Numbered from the stretch's first letter, positions 54,347 through 64,000 are shown. The stretch is DNA of 64,000 bases from Paenibacillus durus ATCC 35681 (GCF_000993825.1 NZ_CP011114.1:5332001-5396000); one strand, 5' to 3'. The notes: generated by a model from the sequence alone, not told the origin. Numbers and translations are program-made.

Positions 54347-54976
54347 GTATATCCCTCCATGCATAGTAACATGCTATTTTTATGAGTTTCGGAGTTCCCG
54401 TAAAGGAATTGGAATAAGCTGCGAAGGCTTGGCTTCACTTTGTGGGGCTCGTTATATTATGCCATAGCAACTTGAACGTTTGCTGAAAATTACCTTACAT
54501 ATTTAATCCGCAAAAAATCTTTCACATCCCGTCGAAATGGGTAATCTAAAGTATGGAAGACATTTTCGTTCTCCATCCCTTATGCCGATAGAACGGTTAA
54601 TAAGGAAACGATTACAAAAAAAGGGTGGCGACGAAAAAGGATGGCGGAAAACCGCGGTGTTTCAACCATTTTTTAGTTTAGGAAAGGTTTTGACGAAGGG
54701 TACCCGAAGACCTTACAATAAGGATATAAAGCCGGAACCGAAGTGTTCCCCGTTGAGTTCCGGCTGCATCCGATCCATTCAAGCCTTCCCCCGTTTTCAA
54801 GACTTTTTCAAGTTTCCTACTCTATTCAAAAAGTTCAGCAGCACCCGGTTTAAAATGCCCTGTCATCCCGTATTATTCATTAAGAGCGTTTTTTAACGCT
54901 GTCTTTCCTACGCCCCAATCATTTTATCTTATTTACGGAAGAAGCTTTACTACCCTACGTCAAGGAGGCTTTTCCA
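54347..54976. other. Long intergenic region upstream of the glycogen operon
   Basis: 630 bp. No convincing gene; an open frame at 54537-54896 lacks coding character and a ribosome site. A 9-bp stem AGCCGGAAC (54730-54738) / GTTCCGGCT (54757-54765) with an 18-base loop lies 210 bp before glgC and may be part of a leader. AAGGAGG precedes glgC at 54962. Confidence 0.5.
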
Positions 54977-56146
54977 ATGAAGAAAAAAGAAATGGTAGCC
55001 ATGCTTTTGGCTGGTGGTCAAGGGAAAAGATTAAAGGGCCTGACCAAATCCATTGCTAAGCCCGCTGTCTATTTCGGGGGCACCTACCGGATTATTGATT
55101 TTCCGCTCAGCAACTGCACGAATTCCGGAATAGACACTGTTGGTGTATTGACTCAATATGAACCTCTCGTTCTGAGTTCTTATATCGGCATTGGCAGCGA
55201 CTGGGACCTTAACCGCAAGAATGGGGGCGTATTCGTACTTCCTCCCCATGAACGGGAAGACGGCAGCAACTGGTACCGGGGAACGGCTGACGCGATCTAC
55301 CGGAATCTTAAATTCGTCGATCAATTCGACCCTGAGCATGTGCTCATTCTTTCCGGCGATCATATTTACAAAATGAACTATAACACTATGCTTGAATATC
55401 ATTTGGAAAGAAAGGCTGACTGCACTATTTCGGTCATAGACGTTCCGCTTGAGGAAGCAAGCCGTTTCGGCATACTGAATACCGAAGAGGATTACAAAAT
55501 TTACGAGTTCGAGGAGAAACCCGCAAAGCCTAAGAGCACTTTAGCTTCCATGGGGGTTTATATTTTCAAATGGGATGTTCTTCGTCGTGCGCTTTTGGAC
55601 GATGGAGAGGAATCGGATTCTTCCCATGACTTCGGCAAAGACATCATTCCCACGCTGCTGTCGAAGGGCAAATCCTTGTACGCCTATCCGTTCGAGGGCT
55701 ACTGGAGAGACGTCGGCACGGTGACCAGCTTGTGGGAAGCCAATATGGATCTTCTCAGCGACAATCCGCCGCTTAACCTTAACGATCCTTCTTGGAGAAT
55801 TTTTACCCGCAACCCGAACCAGCCCGCGCAGTATGTGGCTCCGGGGGCGAAAGTATCGGGCTCCCTCATCAATGAGGGCAGCATCGTTCGCGGAGAAGTA
55901 AGGCATTCCGTACTCTTCTACGGCGTCGAGATTGGCGAGGGCAGCGTAATCACGGATTCCGTTATCATGCCCAAGGTCAAAATCGGCAAAAATGTCCGTA
56001 TACACAGAGCCATCATCAGCGAGAATACGGTAATCGAGGATTATATGGAAATTGGTACGGACCGGGAGGACGGGGATGAGATCTTGTTAATCGATAATCG
56101 CAGCAAAAAGCGGAAATCGATTCCGGCCAATACCATTTCATCTTAA
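54977..56146 (+). CDS. glgC: Glucose-1-phosphate adenylyltransferase, catalytic subunit
   Basis: 389 residues. [43 protein letters not shown] is the nucleotide-binding start, [10 protein letters not shown] and [10 protein letters not shown] the active site, and a left-handed beta-helix C-terminus ([28 protein letters not shown]). Makes ADP-glucose for glycogen. Works with GlgD in bacilli. First gene of glgC-glgD-glgP; 18 bp to glgD. Confidence 0.96.
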   Translation: MKKKEMVAMLLAGGQGKRLKGLTKSIAKPAVYFGGTYRIIDFPLSNCTNSGIDTVGVLTQYEPLVLSSYIGIGSDWDLNRKNGGVFVLPPHEREDGSNWYRGTADAIYRNLKFVDQFDPEHVLILSGDHIYKMNYNTMLEYHLERKADCTISVIDVPLEEASRFGILNTEEDYKIYEFEEKPAKPKSTLASMGVYIFKWDVLRRALLDDGEESDSSHDFGKDIIPTLLSKGKSLYAYPFEGYWRDVGTVTSLWEANMDLLSDNPPLNLNDPSWRIFTRNPNQPAQYVAPGAKVSGSLINEGSIVRGEVRHSVLFYGVEIGEGSVITDSVIMPKVKIGKNVRIHRAIISENTVIEDYMEIGTDREDGDEILLIDNRSKKRKSIPANTISS

Positions 56147-56164
56147 AGAGGACGGTGGAAATCG

Positions 56165-57268
56165 ATGAAACAGCTCTTGGGAGTAATTAATCTTGATCAC
56201 GAACTGGACCATTTAAATGAACTAACGTATTTCCGCTGCGGTGCAGCCGTACCTTTTGCCAGCCGCTACCGGCTGATCGATTTTGTCCTATCCAATATGA
56301 TGCGCGCCGATCTTGAAAGCGTGGGCCTGTTCGTCCGCCGCAAATACCGTTCTCTGATGGACCATCTTGGCGACGGAAAATCATGGGATATGAACCGCAA
56401 ACATGGCGGGCTGTTCATCCTGCCTCCCGACTGGAATGATCCGACCGATACGTCTCTTGGAGATTTGCAGCATTTTCATAATAACCTGGATTTCTTCAAG
56501 CGGGCATCGGCCAAGTACATCGTCCATTCCGGAAGCCAGCACATTAACACAATCGACTTTCAAGAGCTGTACAGCTATCATTTGGAAAAAGGCGCCGATG
56601 TCACGCTTGTTTACAAAAAAATCGACCATCTTGAGCCGGAGCATGATCCCTGCCTTCGCCTTGAAGTCGATGAGGATGGCAATGTGCTGAATATTCATCA
56701 TGAGAAGAACCATCCGAATATCTATATGGATATGTTCATTATGGAAAAAGAGCTGTTTCTGGAACAGGTGGAATACTGCATTGCCCATGGGGAGAGCTTC
56801 TTTTTCCGGGACGCTATTCAAAAAAGACGCGATAAGCTTAAAATTGCCGCTTTTGAATATACGGGCTATCATGCCGTCATTAACTCTGTCGCCAGCTATT
56901 ACAAGAACAGCATGAAGCTTCTGGACCAGGAGGAGTATACAAGCCTGTTTCACGATAACCAGGTTCAGACCAAGATTAAGTACGAAGCCCCGACCCGCTA
57001 TCTGGAAAGTGCCAATGTCAGCAATTCGCTTGTGGCGAACGGCTGCATCATCGCCGGCACGGTGGAGAACAGCGTCATATTCCGCGGTGTTCAGATCCGC
57101 AAGGGAGCGAGAGTTGTGAACTCCGTCATCATGCAGAAATGCGTAATTGAAGAAGATGCTGTCATTGAGAATGTCATACTGGATAAAGACGTGCAGCTCA
57201 GCCGGGAACGGATACTTGTCGGCGACAGCAAACGGCCGTTCGTCATTGCCAAGAGCAGTAAAATGTAA
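56165..57268 (+). CDS. glgD: Glucose-1-phosphate adenylyltransferase regulatory subunit
   Basis: 367 residues. Homologous to GlgC but without the GGxGxRL loop: starts LLGVINLDHELDHLNELTYFRCGAAVPFASRYRLIDFVLSNMM. Retains the beta-helix (SNSLVANGCIIAGTVENSVIFRGVQI). GlgD forms heterotetramers with GlgC and raises its activity. Confidence 0.95.
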   Translation: MKQLLGVINLDHELDHLNELTYFRCGAAVPFASRYRLIDFVLSNMMRADLESVGLFVRRKYRSLMDHLGDGKSWDMNRKHGGLFILPPDWNDPTDTSLGDLQHFHNNLDFFKRASAKYIVHSGSQHINTIDFQELYSYHLEKGADVTLVYKKIDHLEPEHDPCLRLEVDEDGNVLNIHHEKNHPNIYMDMFIMEKELFLEQVEYCIAHGESFFFRDAIQKRRDKLKIAAFEYTGYHAVINSVASYYKNSMKLLDQEEYTSLFHDNQVQTKIKYEAPTRYLESANVSNSLVANGCIIAGTVENSVIFRGVQIRKGARVVNSVIMQKCVIEEDAVIENVILDKDVQLSRERILVGDSKRPFVIAKSSKM

Positions 57269-57309
57269 ATCGGTTTCAATCGAAAATGTCATTGTCAGGA
57301 GGAACCTGC

Positions 57310-59745
57310 TTGTTGTTTACCGATAAAGAAGCATTCAAAAAAGCATTTGTCGATGATTTGGTCGGGAAGCTGGGTAAGCCGCTGGAGGAAGCCTCTAACG
57401 CCGACGTTTACCACATTCTAGGCAGTATGGTTCGCGCGCAGGCCGGTAAGAACTGGGCAAATACGAATCTGAAATACAAGGACGGCAAGGAAAAGCAGGT
57501 CTACTACTTTTCGATGGAGTTCCTGATCGGCAGGCTGCTGGGCAATAATCTGCTGAATATGGGCGTTCTGGAGATGGTGCGGGACGGACTTGCGGAGCTG
57601 GGCTTCTCTCTTCAGGATGTCGAGGAGGAAGAGGCCGACGCAGGTCTCGGCAATGGCGGTTTAGGGCGACTTGCAGCCTGTTTTCTTGATTCGCTCGCCT
57701 CTTTGCAGTATGCGGGACATGGCTGCGGCATACGCTACAAATACGGCCTGTTCGAGCAGAAGATCGTTGACGGGTATCAGGTGGAACTGCCCGATTACTG
57801 GCTGCAAAAGGATAATGTGTGGGAAGTGCGCCGTGAGGACAAGAGTGTTGAAGTAAGGTTCTGGGGACGGGTCGAGGCCGATAAGGTAGGCGAAAAGCTC
57901 GTATTCCGGCACAAGGATTACGAGACGGTCCGGGCAGTTCCGTACGATGTGCCGATCATCGGCGCCGACCGGCGGCATGTCAATACGCTGCGCAATTGGA
58001 GCGCCGAGTCCATCCTCCAACCGAACAGGGGCTTTGGCGCGGATGCAGGCACTGACTACCACAAATTTCTCGAGTACAAACGGGCTGTGGAATCCATCTC
58101 GGAATTTCTGTACCCCGATGATTCCGAGTACGAGGGCAAGCTGCTCCGCCTGAAGCAGCAGTATTTCCTATGCAGCGCCGGCCTGCAGAGCATCCTGCGC
58201 TTCTACGGGAAGCTCGGGCTTCCGCTGTCGGAGCTTCCGGATAAGGTGGCGCTGCATATCAACGATACGCATCCAACGCTCGTGATTCCGGAGCTGATGC
58301 GGATTTTGATGGATGACAGGGGCCTGGAATGGGATGAAGCTTGGGACTTAACAACGCGCATGGTTTCCTACACCAACCATACGATTCTTAGCGAGGCGCT
58401 GGAGAAGTGGCCGGTGAATATGGTACGGGATTTAGTGCCGCGGGTCTATCTCATCATCGAAGAGATCAACGCAAGATTCTGCGGCGAGCTGATGAAGCGG
58501 TATCCCGGAGACAATAGCCGGATCGCGCAAATGGCGATTATTTATGACGACCAGGTCCGGATGGCGCATCTGGCGATTGTGGGCAGCCACAGCGTCAACG
58601 GCGTAGCCGCGCTGCATACGGAAATTTTGCGGAAGCGGGAAATGAGATTGTTCGACGAGATGTACCCGCACCGGTTCAACAACAAGACGAACGGAATCAC
58701 TCATCGGCGCTGGCTGATGCATGCCAACCGGGATTTAGCCGGTCTAATCACCGAGGCGATCGGCCCTCGCTGGACGACCCATCCGCAGGAAATGATCGGC
58801 TTAATCAAATACTGCGAGGATGCTTCATTCCAGCAAAAGGTAGCCGATATCAAACGGAAGAACAAGCTCCGTCTGGCCGAATACATTAAGAGCAAGCATA
58901 ACGTCTTGGTCGATCCGGATTCCATCTTCGATGTTCAGGTCAAGCGGCTACATGCTTATAAGCGCCAGCTGCTGAATATTCTGCACATTATGCATCTATA
59001 CAATCAGATTAAGGCGAGTCCGAATCTCGACATGGTGCCCCGCACGTTTATTTTCGGCGCCAAAGCGGCTCCGAGCTATCATTTGGCGAAACGGATTATC
59101 AAGCTCATCAATACCGTTGCCGACATCGTGGACAAAGACCCCGACGTAAAGGGCAAAATCCGGATCTTCTTCTTGGAGAACTATTCGGTATCCCTGGCAG
59201 AGAAGATTATCCCGGCGGCCGATGTCAGCGAACAGATTTCGACGGCGAGCAAGGAAGCTTCCGGCACCGGAAATATGAAATTTATGATGAACGGCGCGCT
59301 GACCATCGGAACGATGGACGGAGCCAATGTCGAGATGAATGAAATGATCGGCAATGACAACATGTTCCTGTTCGGACTGCGCGCAGAGCAGGTCATGGAT
59401 TATTACCAGTATGGCGGTTATTATGCCCGCGATATGTATAATAGCGACAGCCGGTTGAAAGAAGTGCTGGATCAGCTTATTACACCGGGGCCGATCTGCT
59501 GCTATCATCATGATTTCGAGCAAATTTTCCATTCACTGCTCGATAATAACGACGAATTCTTCGTGCTGAAGGATTTTCCGAGCTATGTTGAGACGCAGGT
59601 GGAAATCGACCGCGCTTACCGCAACCGGAGTGAATGGCTCAAGAAGTCCATTATCAATATCGGCCATTCCGGCAAATTCTCAAGCGACAATACGATTAGC
59701 CGCTACGCGTCCGAAATTTGGAAAATCCGGTCTGTACCACTCTAG
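57310..59745 (+). CDS. glgP: Glycogen phosphorylase
   Basis: 811 residues. Conserved blocks VYYFSMEFLIGRLLGNNLLN, DAGLGNGGLGRLAACFLDSLAS, HINDTHPTL, VQVKRLHAYKRQLLNI, and EASGTGNMKFMMNGALTIGTMDGANVE where the lysine carries pyridoxal phosphate. Releases glucose 1-phosphate from glycogen. AGGAGG precedes the TTG; an earlier ATG overlaps that site. glgA and glgB, which stand with these genes in Bacillus, are not here. Confidence 0.95.
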   Translation: MLFTDKEAFKKAFVDDLVGKLGKPLEEASNADVYHILGSMVRAQAGKNWANTNLKYKDGKEKQVYYFSMEFLIGRLLGNNLLNMGVLEMVRDGLAELGFSLQDVEEEEADAGLGNGGLGRLAACFLDSLASLQYAGHGCGIRYKYGLFEQKIVDGYQVELPDYWLQKDNVWEVRREDKSVEVRFWGRVEADKVGEKLVFRHKDYETVRAVPYDVPIIGADRRHVNTLRNWSAESILQPNRGFGADAGTDYHKFLEYKRAVESISEFLYPDDSEYEGKLLRLKQQYFLCSAGLQSILRFYGKLGLPLSELPDKVALHINDTHPTLVIPELMRILMDDRGLEWDEAWDLTTRMVSYTNHTILSEALEKWPVNMVRDLVPRVYLIIEEINARFCGELMKRYPGDNSRIAQMAIIYDDQVRMAHLAIVGSHSVNGVAALHTEILRKREMRLFDEMYPHRFNNKTNGITHRRWLMHANRDLAGLITEAIGPRWTTHPQEMIGLIKYCEDASFQQKVADIKRKNKLRLAEYIKSKHNVLVDPDSIFDVQVKRLHAYKRQLLNILHIMHLYNQIKASPNLDMVPRTFIFGAKAAPSYHLAKRIIKLINTVADIVDKDPDVKGKIRIFFLENYSVSLAEKIIPAADVSEQISTASKEASGTGNMKFMMNGALTIGTMDGANVEMNEMIGNDNMFLFGLRAEQVMDYYQYGGYYARDMYNSDSRLKEVLDQLITPGPICCYHHDFEQIFHSLLDNNDEFFVLKDFPSYVETQVEIDRAYRNRSEWLKKSIINIGHSGKFSSDNTISRYASEIWKIRSVPL

Positions 59746-59788
59746 AGCCTTATGAAACAAGCGACGGCAGAAAAAGGAATATAACGAC

Positions 59789-59828
59789 AAGCGGCTGCGC
59801 CCCGAAGATTCGGTGCGCAGCCGCTTTT
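59789..59828. terminator. Bidirectional terminator after glgP
   Basis: AAGCGGCTGCGC, CCCGAAGATTCGGT loop with own pairing, GCGCAGCCGCTTTT. Lies between convergent glgP and the GAF-domain gene. Confidence 0.9.
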
Positions 59829-59879
59829 GCTCATGTATGAATACGGAATATCGCCCTGCGGCCGCATCATTGCAGGAGG

Positions 59880-60359
59880 TTAGAGAACCTCGGAGACCAT
59901 GGCCGCAAAGCGCTCCAGAAACCGTCGTTCCTCGTCGTCGAACCGGTGTTTGAGCGGGCTGTCGACATCAAGCACGCCCAGAAGCTGCCCGTCCTTAATC
60001 AGCGGAACGACAACTTCGCTGTTGGAGGCGACATCGCAGGCGATATGCCCCGGAAAGGCGTGCACATCGTCTACGACAAGTGTCCGGCGCTCGTTAGCCG
60101 CCGTGCCGCAGACCCCCCGGCCCAGCGGGATGCGGATGCAGGCCGGCAGTCCCTGGAAAGGGCCGAGCACAAGCTCTTTGCCGTCATACAGATAGAATCC
60201 GACCCAGTTCGTGTCCGCGAGAGTAAACTTAAGCAGCGCCGAAGCATTGGCCAGATTTGCGATTGCATTCGGTTCGTCTTTCATCAAGGCCCCAAGCTGA
60301 GTCAGAACGGATTCAAACCGCTCGCTGCGCGTTCCGTCATAGGGCATAGCCTGAAACAT
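59880..60359 (-). CDS. Free methionine-(R)-sulfoxide reductase (GAF domain)
   Basis: 159 residues. LGPFQGLPACIRIPLGRGVCGTAA and VVDDVHAFPGHIACDVASNSEVVVPL with three cysteines at the positions of E. coli fRMsr, then LLGVLDVDSPLKHRFDDEE. Reduces free Met-R-SO with thioredoxin in the cytoplasm. Also annotated as YtsP-like in bacilli. Solitary. Confidence 0.92.
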   Translation of the reverse strand: MFQAMPYDGTRSERFESVLTQLGALMKDEPNAIANLANASALLKFTLADTNWVGFYLYDGKELVLGPFQGLPACIRIPLGRGVCGTAANERRTLVVDDVHAFPGHIACDVASNSEVVVPLIKDGQLLGVLDVDSPLKHRFDDEERRFLERFAAMVSEVL

Positions 60360-60582
60360 GGAGGATCACCTTCCTATACATGAAGTCATTCTTGAATGAG
60401 CAACTGTTGTACCTAACAACATAGTACAGCCGCCGAGCAGTCGTCAAGTCTTGGCGCAGATTTGTCAAATTCATACAATTGGCTGCCGCTGCCTCTCCGT
60501 ACCCATGCGTGTTTCCGTCCGGCGGCCAGGGGGTAATAAATCTATAAACCAAGGAAGGCTTAATCGCCGGAAGGAGTGAAAC

Positions 60583-60882
60583 ATGCGCGCCGATGTACAG
60601 AATATGTTCATAGGAATCCACATGCTTTATCATGCCCGCGAGCGGGACCTGACGGTAGCCGATATGCAGACTAAGCTTGAGAAATACGGATACAGGATAG
60701 GTGAGCGTGAAGTAAAGCAGGAGCTGGAGCGTCTGACGCAGGATAACTTCCTAACCGCCCATGGCGAGGAGTACAGCATTACGGGTACGGGAATCGAAGA
60801 ATACAAGGAAATTCTGGCCAAGCTGGAGCTGCTGCTTAGAGAGGTTAGGAAACCGGCCAAGACTGCCGATACGGCGGGTTGA
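60583..60882 (+). CDS. Small winged-helix-like protein, unknown
   Basis: 99 residues after GAAGGAG. DLTVADMQTKLEKYGYRIGEREVKQELERLTQDNFLTAHGEEYSITGTGIEEYKEIL has the helix-helix-strand order of a winged-helix domain with a C-terminal helix for dimerisation. Possibly a PadR- or PF03551-like regulator; no family confidently recognised. Followed by a GNAT gene. Confidence 0.65.
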   Translation: MRADVQNMFIGIHMLYHARERDLTVADMQTKLEKYGYRIGEREVKQELERLTQDNFLTAHGEEYSITGTGIEEYKEILAKLELLLREVRKPAKTADTAG

Positions 60883-61036
60883 AGCGAGGGAGAGGGCTTT
60901 GCACGGGGCCAAGGCGAAGATGGAGAGGATTTATGATATTGGCGCCAGTAGGGGATGCGTGCCGCGTCCGATACAGGCGCTATTTTTGTTGGTTCGAAAA
61001 TAAGGTATAATGGACGGATTACAAGGGGGCGAGGGC

Positions 61037-61630
61037 ATGGAGGAGCACAGCGGGACAGCGCCCGAGCTTTCTGGCCGCAGACTGAAGCTGCGGGCTCTGA
61101 GACGGGAGGATTCCGGCGCGCTTCTTCGCTGCTGGTCCCATCCGGAAGCGGCCTCTTGGCTTGGAGTTGAGCCGCTGGCCTCCGAGGCGGAAGCGGAGGA
61201 GCTCATCCGGCTGCTCCTGGAGATGGAGCACGAGGAGGAGAGCCTGCGCTGGAGCATTGAGCTCCCCGGCGGGGAGGTGATCGGCAGTTGCGGCTATAAC
61301 AGCTGGCAGCTGACCGGAGCCTTCCGCGGCGAGGTAGGTTTCGAGTTATCGCCGGCGTTCTGGGGCCGGGGGTATATGCGCGAAGCGCTGGCGCTGGCGC
61401 TTCGGTATGGCTTCGAAGAGATGGAGCTGAACCGGGTGGAGGCGCAGTGCCATCCGGCCAACCTCCGGTCAAGCCGGCTGCTGTCCTCGCTCGGGTTCAG
61501 CAGGGAGGGAACACTGCGCGAGTACCGCCATACACCGTCCGGGTTTCAGGACGTGGATTTATATGCGCTGCTGCGCCGGGATTGGCGCGATTTGATAACC
61601 CTAGAGAGAGAGAAGGATAATCGTACATGA
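61037..61630 (+). CDS. GNAT-family N-acetyltransferase (RimJ/RimL-like)
   Basis: 197 residues from ATG 61037 with AAGGGGGCGAG upstream. LSGRRLKLRALRREDSGALLRCWSHPEA, GFELSPAFWGRGYMREALALALRYGFEEMELNRVEAQCHPANLRSSRLLSSLGF includes the acetyl-CoA RGxGxA-like loop (WGRGYMREA). TGA overlaps the MFS start (ATGA). Substrate unknown; perhaps a drug or ribosomal protein. Confidence 0.9.
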   Translation: MEEHSGTAPELSGRRLKLRALRREDSGALLRCWSHPEAASWLGVEPLASEAEAEELIRLLLEMEHEEESLRWSIELPGGEVIGSCGYNSWQLTGAFRGEVGFELSPAFWGRGYMREALALALRYGFEEMELNRVEAQCHPANLRSSRLLSSLGFSREGTLREYRHTPSGFQDVDLYALLRRDWRDLITLEREKDNRT

Positions 61631-63138
61631 TGCTGCGAGGAACGTCTGAACGCGGGCTGATCTTGACGGGGGTGCTGCTGGCGACCTTTCTGGCCGCGAT
61701 TGAAGGCACCGTTACCGGGCCTGCCGGGCCGGCTATAGCCGGTGATTTTGAAGGCATGCAGTGGCTCAGCTGGATCTTCACCGCTTATTTGCTGGCAATG
61801 GCGGTAACTACACCGATTTTTGGCAAGGTCAGCGATCTGTTCGGCCGAAAGCCCGTATTCTTGGGGGGTACTGCCGTATTTCTCGCTGGCTCGCTGCTGT
61901 GCGGTGTGTCTCAGAGTATGGAGCAGCTTGTGGCCTTTCGCGCGCTGCAGGGGATGGGAGCGGGAGCTCTGATTCCAATGACATTCACGATCATCGGGGA
62001 TATTTACAGCATCGAGGAGCGGGCCAAAACTCAGGGCATGCTGAGCTCCGTATGGGGAATTTCTTCGCTGGTCGGCCCGCTGCTGGGCGGTTATGTGGTC
62101 GATTTTTTGAGCTGGCGCTGGATTTTTGTCTTCAATCTGCCGTTTGGTCTGCTGGCGATTGTCTTTATCGCCCGGTACTTGAAGGAGAACCGGATACGCC
62201 GCAAGACGGAGATCGATATATTCGGCGCGCTGCTGTTCGCCGCAGGCATGGGCGCACTGCTGTTCGGCTTGTCCACCGGCGGACAGAATTTCCCGTGGAA
62301 TTCGCCGCTGCTGATCGCCACGCTTGCGGCATCCGTACTGCTGCTGGCCGCTTTCTGGGCGGTGGAACGACGCGTCCCGGAGCCGATGCTGCCGCTCGGC
62401 CTGTTCCGGGTCCGCAACATCGCCTTCTCGACGGGCTCCAATCTGTTAATCAGCACGCTGGTTATCGGGCTGGCTACATATGTGCCGCTCTGGGTGCAGG
62501 GAGTGAACGGTGGCAGCGCAGCATTGTCCGGCCTGTTGATTGCTCCGCTGTCGGTCGGCTGGATATTCGGCTCCGTGGCCGGGGGACGCCTAATCCTGCG
62601 CGCGGGCTCACGCCGAACGGCAATGCTGGGCCTTGCGCTGATCTTCGCCGGAGCCTTCGGCCTTACAATGCTGTCACAAGGCTCGCCCCCCTTGCCTTTG
62701 CTTGCCCTGATGCTGCTGTGCGGCATAGGCTTTGGCTATTGCTCGACCGTCTTTACGATTATCGCCCAGTCTTCTGTGGGGCACAGCATGCGGGGCGCCT
62801 CTACGGCGCTGAACACGTTCACCCGTTCGCTGGGGCAGACGGCCGGGGTAGCCGTGTTCGGTTCATGGCTGAACCTGCGGATCGACCAGCTGCTGAGGGG
62901 CTCTTCTTTAAGCGGGATTACGGGAGAGGACATGAATAAGCTGCTCGATCCCCAGGCCGGAGCTGAGCTATCCGGTACGGCTGGCGGTGTGCTGCGGACC
63001 GCGCTCGAAGGCGGCCTGCATTCGCTCTTTATCGTTATGGCGGTTATCGCCGCGCTGTCCCTGCTGATTTCGGCGGGCCTCCGCAGCGGCGTCCCAGTGG
63101 CGGAACAGGAGAGCATCGCTTTAAAGAAAGCGCAATAA
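61627..63138 (+). CDS. MFS multidrug efflux transporter, DHA2 (EmrB/QacA-type)
   Basis: 503 residues with 14 predicted membrane segments. Motifs: AMAVTTPIFGKVSDLFGRKPVFLGG (motif A), LQGMGAGALIPMTFTIIGD and the antiporter motif GMLSSVWGISSLVGPLLGGYVVDFLSWRWIFVFNLP. Proton-drug antiporter class. Coupled to the upstream acetyltransferase gene by a 4-bp overlap; a MarR regulator lies convergent downstream. Confidence 0.93.
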   Translation: MMLRGTSERGLILTGVLLATFLAAIEGTVTGPAGPAIAGDFEGMQWLSWIFTAYLLAMAVTTPIFGKVSDLFGRKPVFLGGTAVFLAGSLLCGVSQSMEQLVAFRALQGMGAGALIPMTFTIIGDIYSIEERAKTQGMLSSVWGISSLVGPLLGGYVVDFLSWRWIFVFNLPFGLLAIVFIARYLKENRIRRKTEIDIFGALLFAAGMGALLFGLSTGGQNFPWNSPLLIATLAASVLLLAAFWAVERRVPEPMLPLGLFRVRNIAFSTGSNLLISTLVIGLATYVPLWVQGVNGGSAALSGLLIAPLSVGWIFGSVAGGRLILRAGSRRTAMLGLALIFAGAFGLTMLSQGSPPLPLLALMLLCGIGFGYCSTVFTIIAQSSVGHSMRGASTALNTFTRSLGQTAGVAVFGSWLNLRIDQLLRGSSLSGITGEDMNKLLDPQAGAELSGTAGGVLRTALEGGLHSLFIVMAVIAALSLLISAGLRSGVPVAEQESIALKKAQ

Positions 63139-63230
63139 GGGGCTGTACGGGTTACGGCGGAGATGGAGTGAAGCCGGGTAGCGCTCGAGAAACTTTTGAA
63201 TGGAACTGAACTGTGAACGGAACTGAAACG

Positions 63231-63277
63231 AAAAAAACGGCTGCGCCGCCCTCTAATGGGCTGTGCAGCCGTTTTTG
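63231..63277. terminator. Terminator between MFS and marR-type genes
   Basis: AAAAAACGGCTGC, GCCGCCCTCTAATGGGCTGT, GCAGCCGTTTTT; long stem with A and T tracts, so works in both directions. Confidence 0.9.
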
Positions 63278-63341
63278 TTGAAATATAAGCGCCAATCCGG
63301 TTACCTCTAACAATCTCCTGTGGCCCGCAAACTACGGGGAG

Positions 63342-63809
63342 TTATTTCCGCGGAAGCGGAGACAGCTTCTCAGCCTGCAGCCCCATCTTTTTCAACAGAA
63401 CGATCATCTGTTCTTTCTCCTCGTCATTCAGTCCGCTGAACGCAAGGTGGATGCGCTCCGAATATTTCGGATACATATCGTTCATTAGGCGCTCGCCCTC
63501 CGGAGTCAGCTCCGCAAAAATCACGCGGCGGTCGGTAGGGCAAGGCTTGCGCTGCAAATAGCCGCGCTCTTCGAGCTTATCGATGACGTAAGTAACATTC
63601 CCGCTCTGCAGCAGCAGCTTGGCGCCGATCTGCTGGATTGGCTGAGGTCCTTTATAGTAAAGCACTTCCATGACGGCAAAGGCCGTCGGGTTGAACCCTT
63701 CGATTTTGCTTCCTATTACGGCATGTTCATTGATGCTCTTGAAAGACTTGGCGAACACCCGGTACAAATGCAGCGTCAGCTGGGTATCGCGTTCATAGGA
63801 TTGTATCAT
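63342..63809 (-). CDS. MarR-family regulator
   Basis: 155 residues. GPQPIQQIGAKLLLQSGNVTYVIDKLEERGYLQRKPCPTDRRVIFAELTPEGERLM is the MarR winged helix. Start at ATG (MIQSYERD) with AAAGGGTGAG upstream; the frame extends further but without a site. Conserved order resembles MhqR/OhrR-like MarR proteins; a single Cys lies in the wing (KPCPTDRR). Could control the convergent MFS pump or genes beyond the window. The last 190 bp of the window hold only its promoter region. Confidence 0.9.
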   Translation of the reverse strand: MIQSYERDTQLTLHLYRVFAKSFKSINEHAVIGSKIEGFNPTAFAVMEVLYYKGPQPIQQIGAKLLLQSGNVTYVIDKLEERGYLQRKPCPTDRRVIFAELTPEGERLMNDMYPKYSERIHLAFSGLNDEEKEQMIVLLKKMGLQAEKLSPLPRK

Positions 63810-64000
63810 GCATCTCTCACCCTTTATTATTAATTCTTCTTGCGGGCCGCCCGCAGGGTTGAACAATCTCATCCTGAATGCAAGGGACCTGTGCAGCGAA
63901 CCTGTATATATCCTTACAATACGTGAATAAATGGCAGAAAAACATGTGATTTGTCACAATGAGTACACTTTTAATTATTAAAAATCAAAATGCTTTCAGA

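Noticed and set aside
54537..54896. 119-codon open frame upstream of glgC
   Set aside because: No ribosome site, no coding pattern, Lys/Phe/Pro-rich translation of an untranslated region with hairpins.
61761..62939. 392-codon open frame overlapping the MFS gene
   Set aside because: Same strand, other frame of a clear 14-segment transporter; Arg/Gly/Ala-rich translation without domains.

Overview
The window looks like a chromosomal segment of an endospore-forming Firmicute, most probably Paenibacillus or a close relative. The reasons are strong AGGAGG-type ribosome binding sites, TTG/GTG starts, GC-balanced Gram-positive codon use, two copies of the small acid-soluble spore protein gene tlp, a rifamycin phosphotransferase of the Listeria/Bacillus/Paenibacillus type, and a glgC-glgD-glgP cluster. 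No rRNA, tRNA or CRISPR array was seen.

Layout. 1-3.3 kb: a truncated quinone oxidoreductase, an NAD(P)-binding reductase facing an HxlR regulator, and a LacI regulator. 3.5-9.2 kb: a LacI-controlled ABC importer (binding lipoprotein, ATPase, fused permease) with a glycerophosphodiester phosphodiesterase; the permease is cut by an 831-bp IS5-family element. 9.3-15.8 kb: a phosphotransferase-fold protein, two divergent metallo-beta-lactamase-fold lactonase-like enzymes with a TetR regulator, and a rifamycin phosphotransferase. 15.9-21.5 kb and 34.0-40.9 kb are two direct copies of one segment (alpha/beta hydrolase, TetR, CdsA-like, papain-like, DinB, tlp, nitrilase, glycosyltransferase). Each copy has decayed at a different place, and only the second carries a six-repeat beta-propeller gene. 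21.2-34.0 kb, between the copies, is a scrapyard: frameshifted glycosyltransferases, a Tn3 transposase fragment, an AraC-type gene split by 3.7 kb, an AT-rich secreted protein/lipoprotein pair, YidC, a MerR-controlled dehydrogenase, an HxlR/oxidoreductase pair, two unknown genes and a recombinase tail.

40.9-51.1 kb: an Rpn-family nuclease, an EamA transporter, two further HxlR/alcohol-dehydrogenase-like pairs, a VOC protein, a 216-bp MITE-like palindrome, an Lrp regulator, a cystine-type ABC importer and a second, apparently identical IS copy in inverted orientation. 51.2-64 kb is conventional core-like sequence: a flavoprotein, a two-component system, glgCDP, fRMsr, a GNAT-MFS pair and a MarR regulator.

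Two themes link the genes. Small electrophile/xenobiotic-response modules, each a one-component regulator divergent from an oxidoreductase, recur four times as HxlR pairs plus one MerR pair; three of the HxlR pairs share an AAGTACGCA motif. Scavenging and defence against neighbours is the other theme (lactonase-like enzymes, rifamycin phosphotransferase, efflux, secreted proteins, Rpn). The accessory part (1-42 kb) is peppered with a same-orientation hairpin repeat, core GGTGAACCGTAYCAYAARTA, that I do not recognise.
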